Source: Acidobacteriota bacterium
GTDB taxonomy: Bacteria; Acidobacteriota; Terriglobia; Acidiferrales; UBA7541
Length of the DNA stretch: 52,121 nt
Assembly (NCBI GenBank): GCA_021832085.1
Contig: JAKBLM010000024.1
Coordinates: 1-52,121, forward strand
Direction: 5' to 3'
Part shown: positions 51,854 through 52,121 of the stretch, one piece after another
How the letters are laid out: the number at the start of each line of letters is the position of its first letter
Position numbering within the stretch: position 1 is the first letter of the stretch
Notes under the pieces: model-generated
Seen by the model: only the letters and a program-made list of their open reading frames with translations
What the model was told of the DNA's origin: nothing
The model's database searches: none
Position numbers and translations under genes: made by a program

Positions 51854-52095
51854 CACCTTCTTGGCACACCCCGCTGCTCAGGGCCTCGCTGGACCGGCGG
51901 GCGGCGGGCAGCGCCGTTGGCATCCGTATCCGGAGCGGCGAGGTACGGGGCACCTTACGGCATCCCCGGGCGTCCTTTCGACGACATTTGTGACACCGGT
52001 TATGTTGCACAAGTTCAGCAAATTATTTTGCGGAAGGGGTCATGACGTTTTCCAATTATCGGTTTGCGAGAACCTGACAAGGAGGAAGACGGAGC
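51854..52095. other. Upstream region of the gene leaving the window
   Basis: Contains an AT-rich block at about 51988-52040, unlike the surrounding sequence, suggestive of a promoter for the plus-strand gene. No hexamer pair fits well. GGAGG at 52081 is the likely ribosome site. Confidence 0.35.
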
Positions 52096-52121
52096 ATGAC
52101 CCCGAACAAGGATACGACCGA
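52096..52121 (+). CDS. Start of an unknown gene (3' partial)
   Basis: Only MTPNKDTT and part of the next codon are visible. The ATG at 52096 follows GGAGG with a 10-base gap, which supports a real start. Nothing can be said about function. Confidence 0.45.

Noticed and set aside
1..52121. tRNA, rRNA, CRISPR arrays, transposases, integrases and attachment sites
   Set aside because: None could be recognised on either strand; no regular spaced repeats and no mobile-element motifs were seen.

Overview
The window looks like a GC-rich chromosomal segment of an Acidobacteriota bacterium (inference). The main clues are two Oar-type TonB-dependent receptors with an N-terminal carboxypeptidase-regulatory-like domain, two proteins of the VWFA-related type typical of that phylum, a large secreted BNR/Asp-box protein, many exported peptidases and glycosidases, and several small secreted proteins of unknown function. 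No rRNA, tRNA, CRISPR array, integrase or transposase was seen.

Region 1 (1-18730) is mostly envelope and secretome. It opens with the C-terminal end of a BNR-type protein. Next come about 1 kb of decayed copies of its neighbours (a receptor leader remnant and a BNR remnant), an intact 1315-residue receptor, a DPP-IV-like S9 peptidase, a complete BNR protein, a ferritin-like/VIT1 membrane protein, a second receptor with a Gly/Arg-rich insert, and a VWFA protein whose start codon overlaps the receptor stop. Together these suggest peptide or polymer breakdown and uptake at the outer membrane.

Region 2 (18741-25380) holds two divergent DoxX-family genes, a second VWFA-type protein, an unknown membrane protein, a GT4 glycosyltransferase and a tandemly duplicated transcription unit encoding two small secreted paralogues. 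It also holds the remains of a cytochrome P450 gene with a stop codon inside its proline-rich N-terminal motif.

Region 3 (25381-32066) is an energy block on the plus strand: three-subunit proton-translocating transhydrogenase (pntAA-pntAB-pntB), cytochrome bd oxidase (cydA-cydB) and a membrane-bound RsbU-type phosphatase.

Region 4 (32377-46638) is hydrolytic and catabolic: a SnoaL-like secreted protein, a CPBP membrane protease, a GH3 glycosidase, an M61 peptidase, a prolyl-oligopeptidase-like S9 enzyme, a P5C-dehydrogenase-like ALDH, an MBL-fold hydrolase, a glucose-dehydrogenase-like MDR enzyme and a GH13 enzyme.

Region 5 (46843-52121) contains a small secreted protein, a strong bidirectional terminator, a 2-oxoglutarate dehydrogenase E1 that lacks the usual N-terminal segment, a 66-residue protein, an exported glycine-zipper protein, a doubtful Cys-containing ORF and the first codons of a gene running off the window.

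All functional calls come from reading motifs by eye; no database search was run. The strongest unusual signals are the decayed BNR/TonB tandem unit, the P450 relic, the duplicated small-protein transcription unit, the Gly/Arg-rich receptor coupled to a VWFA protein, and the short E1o.
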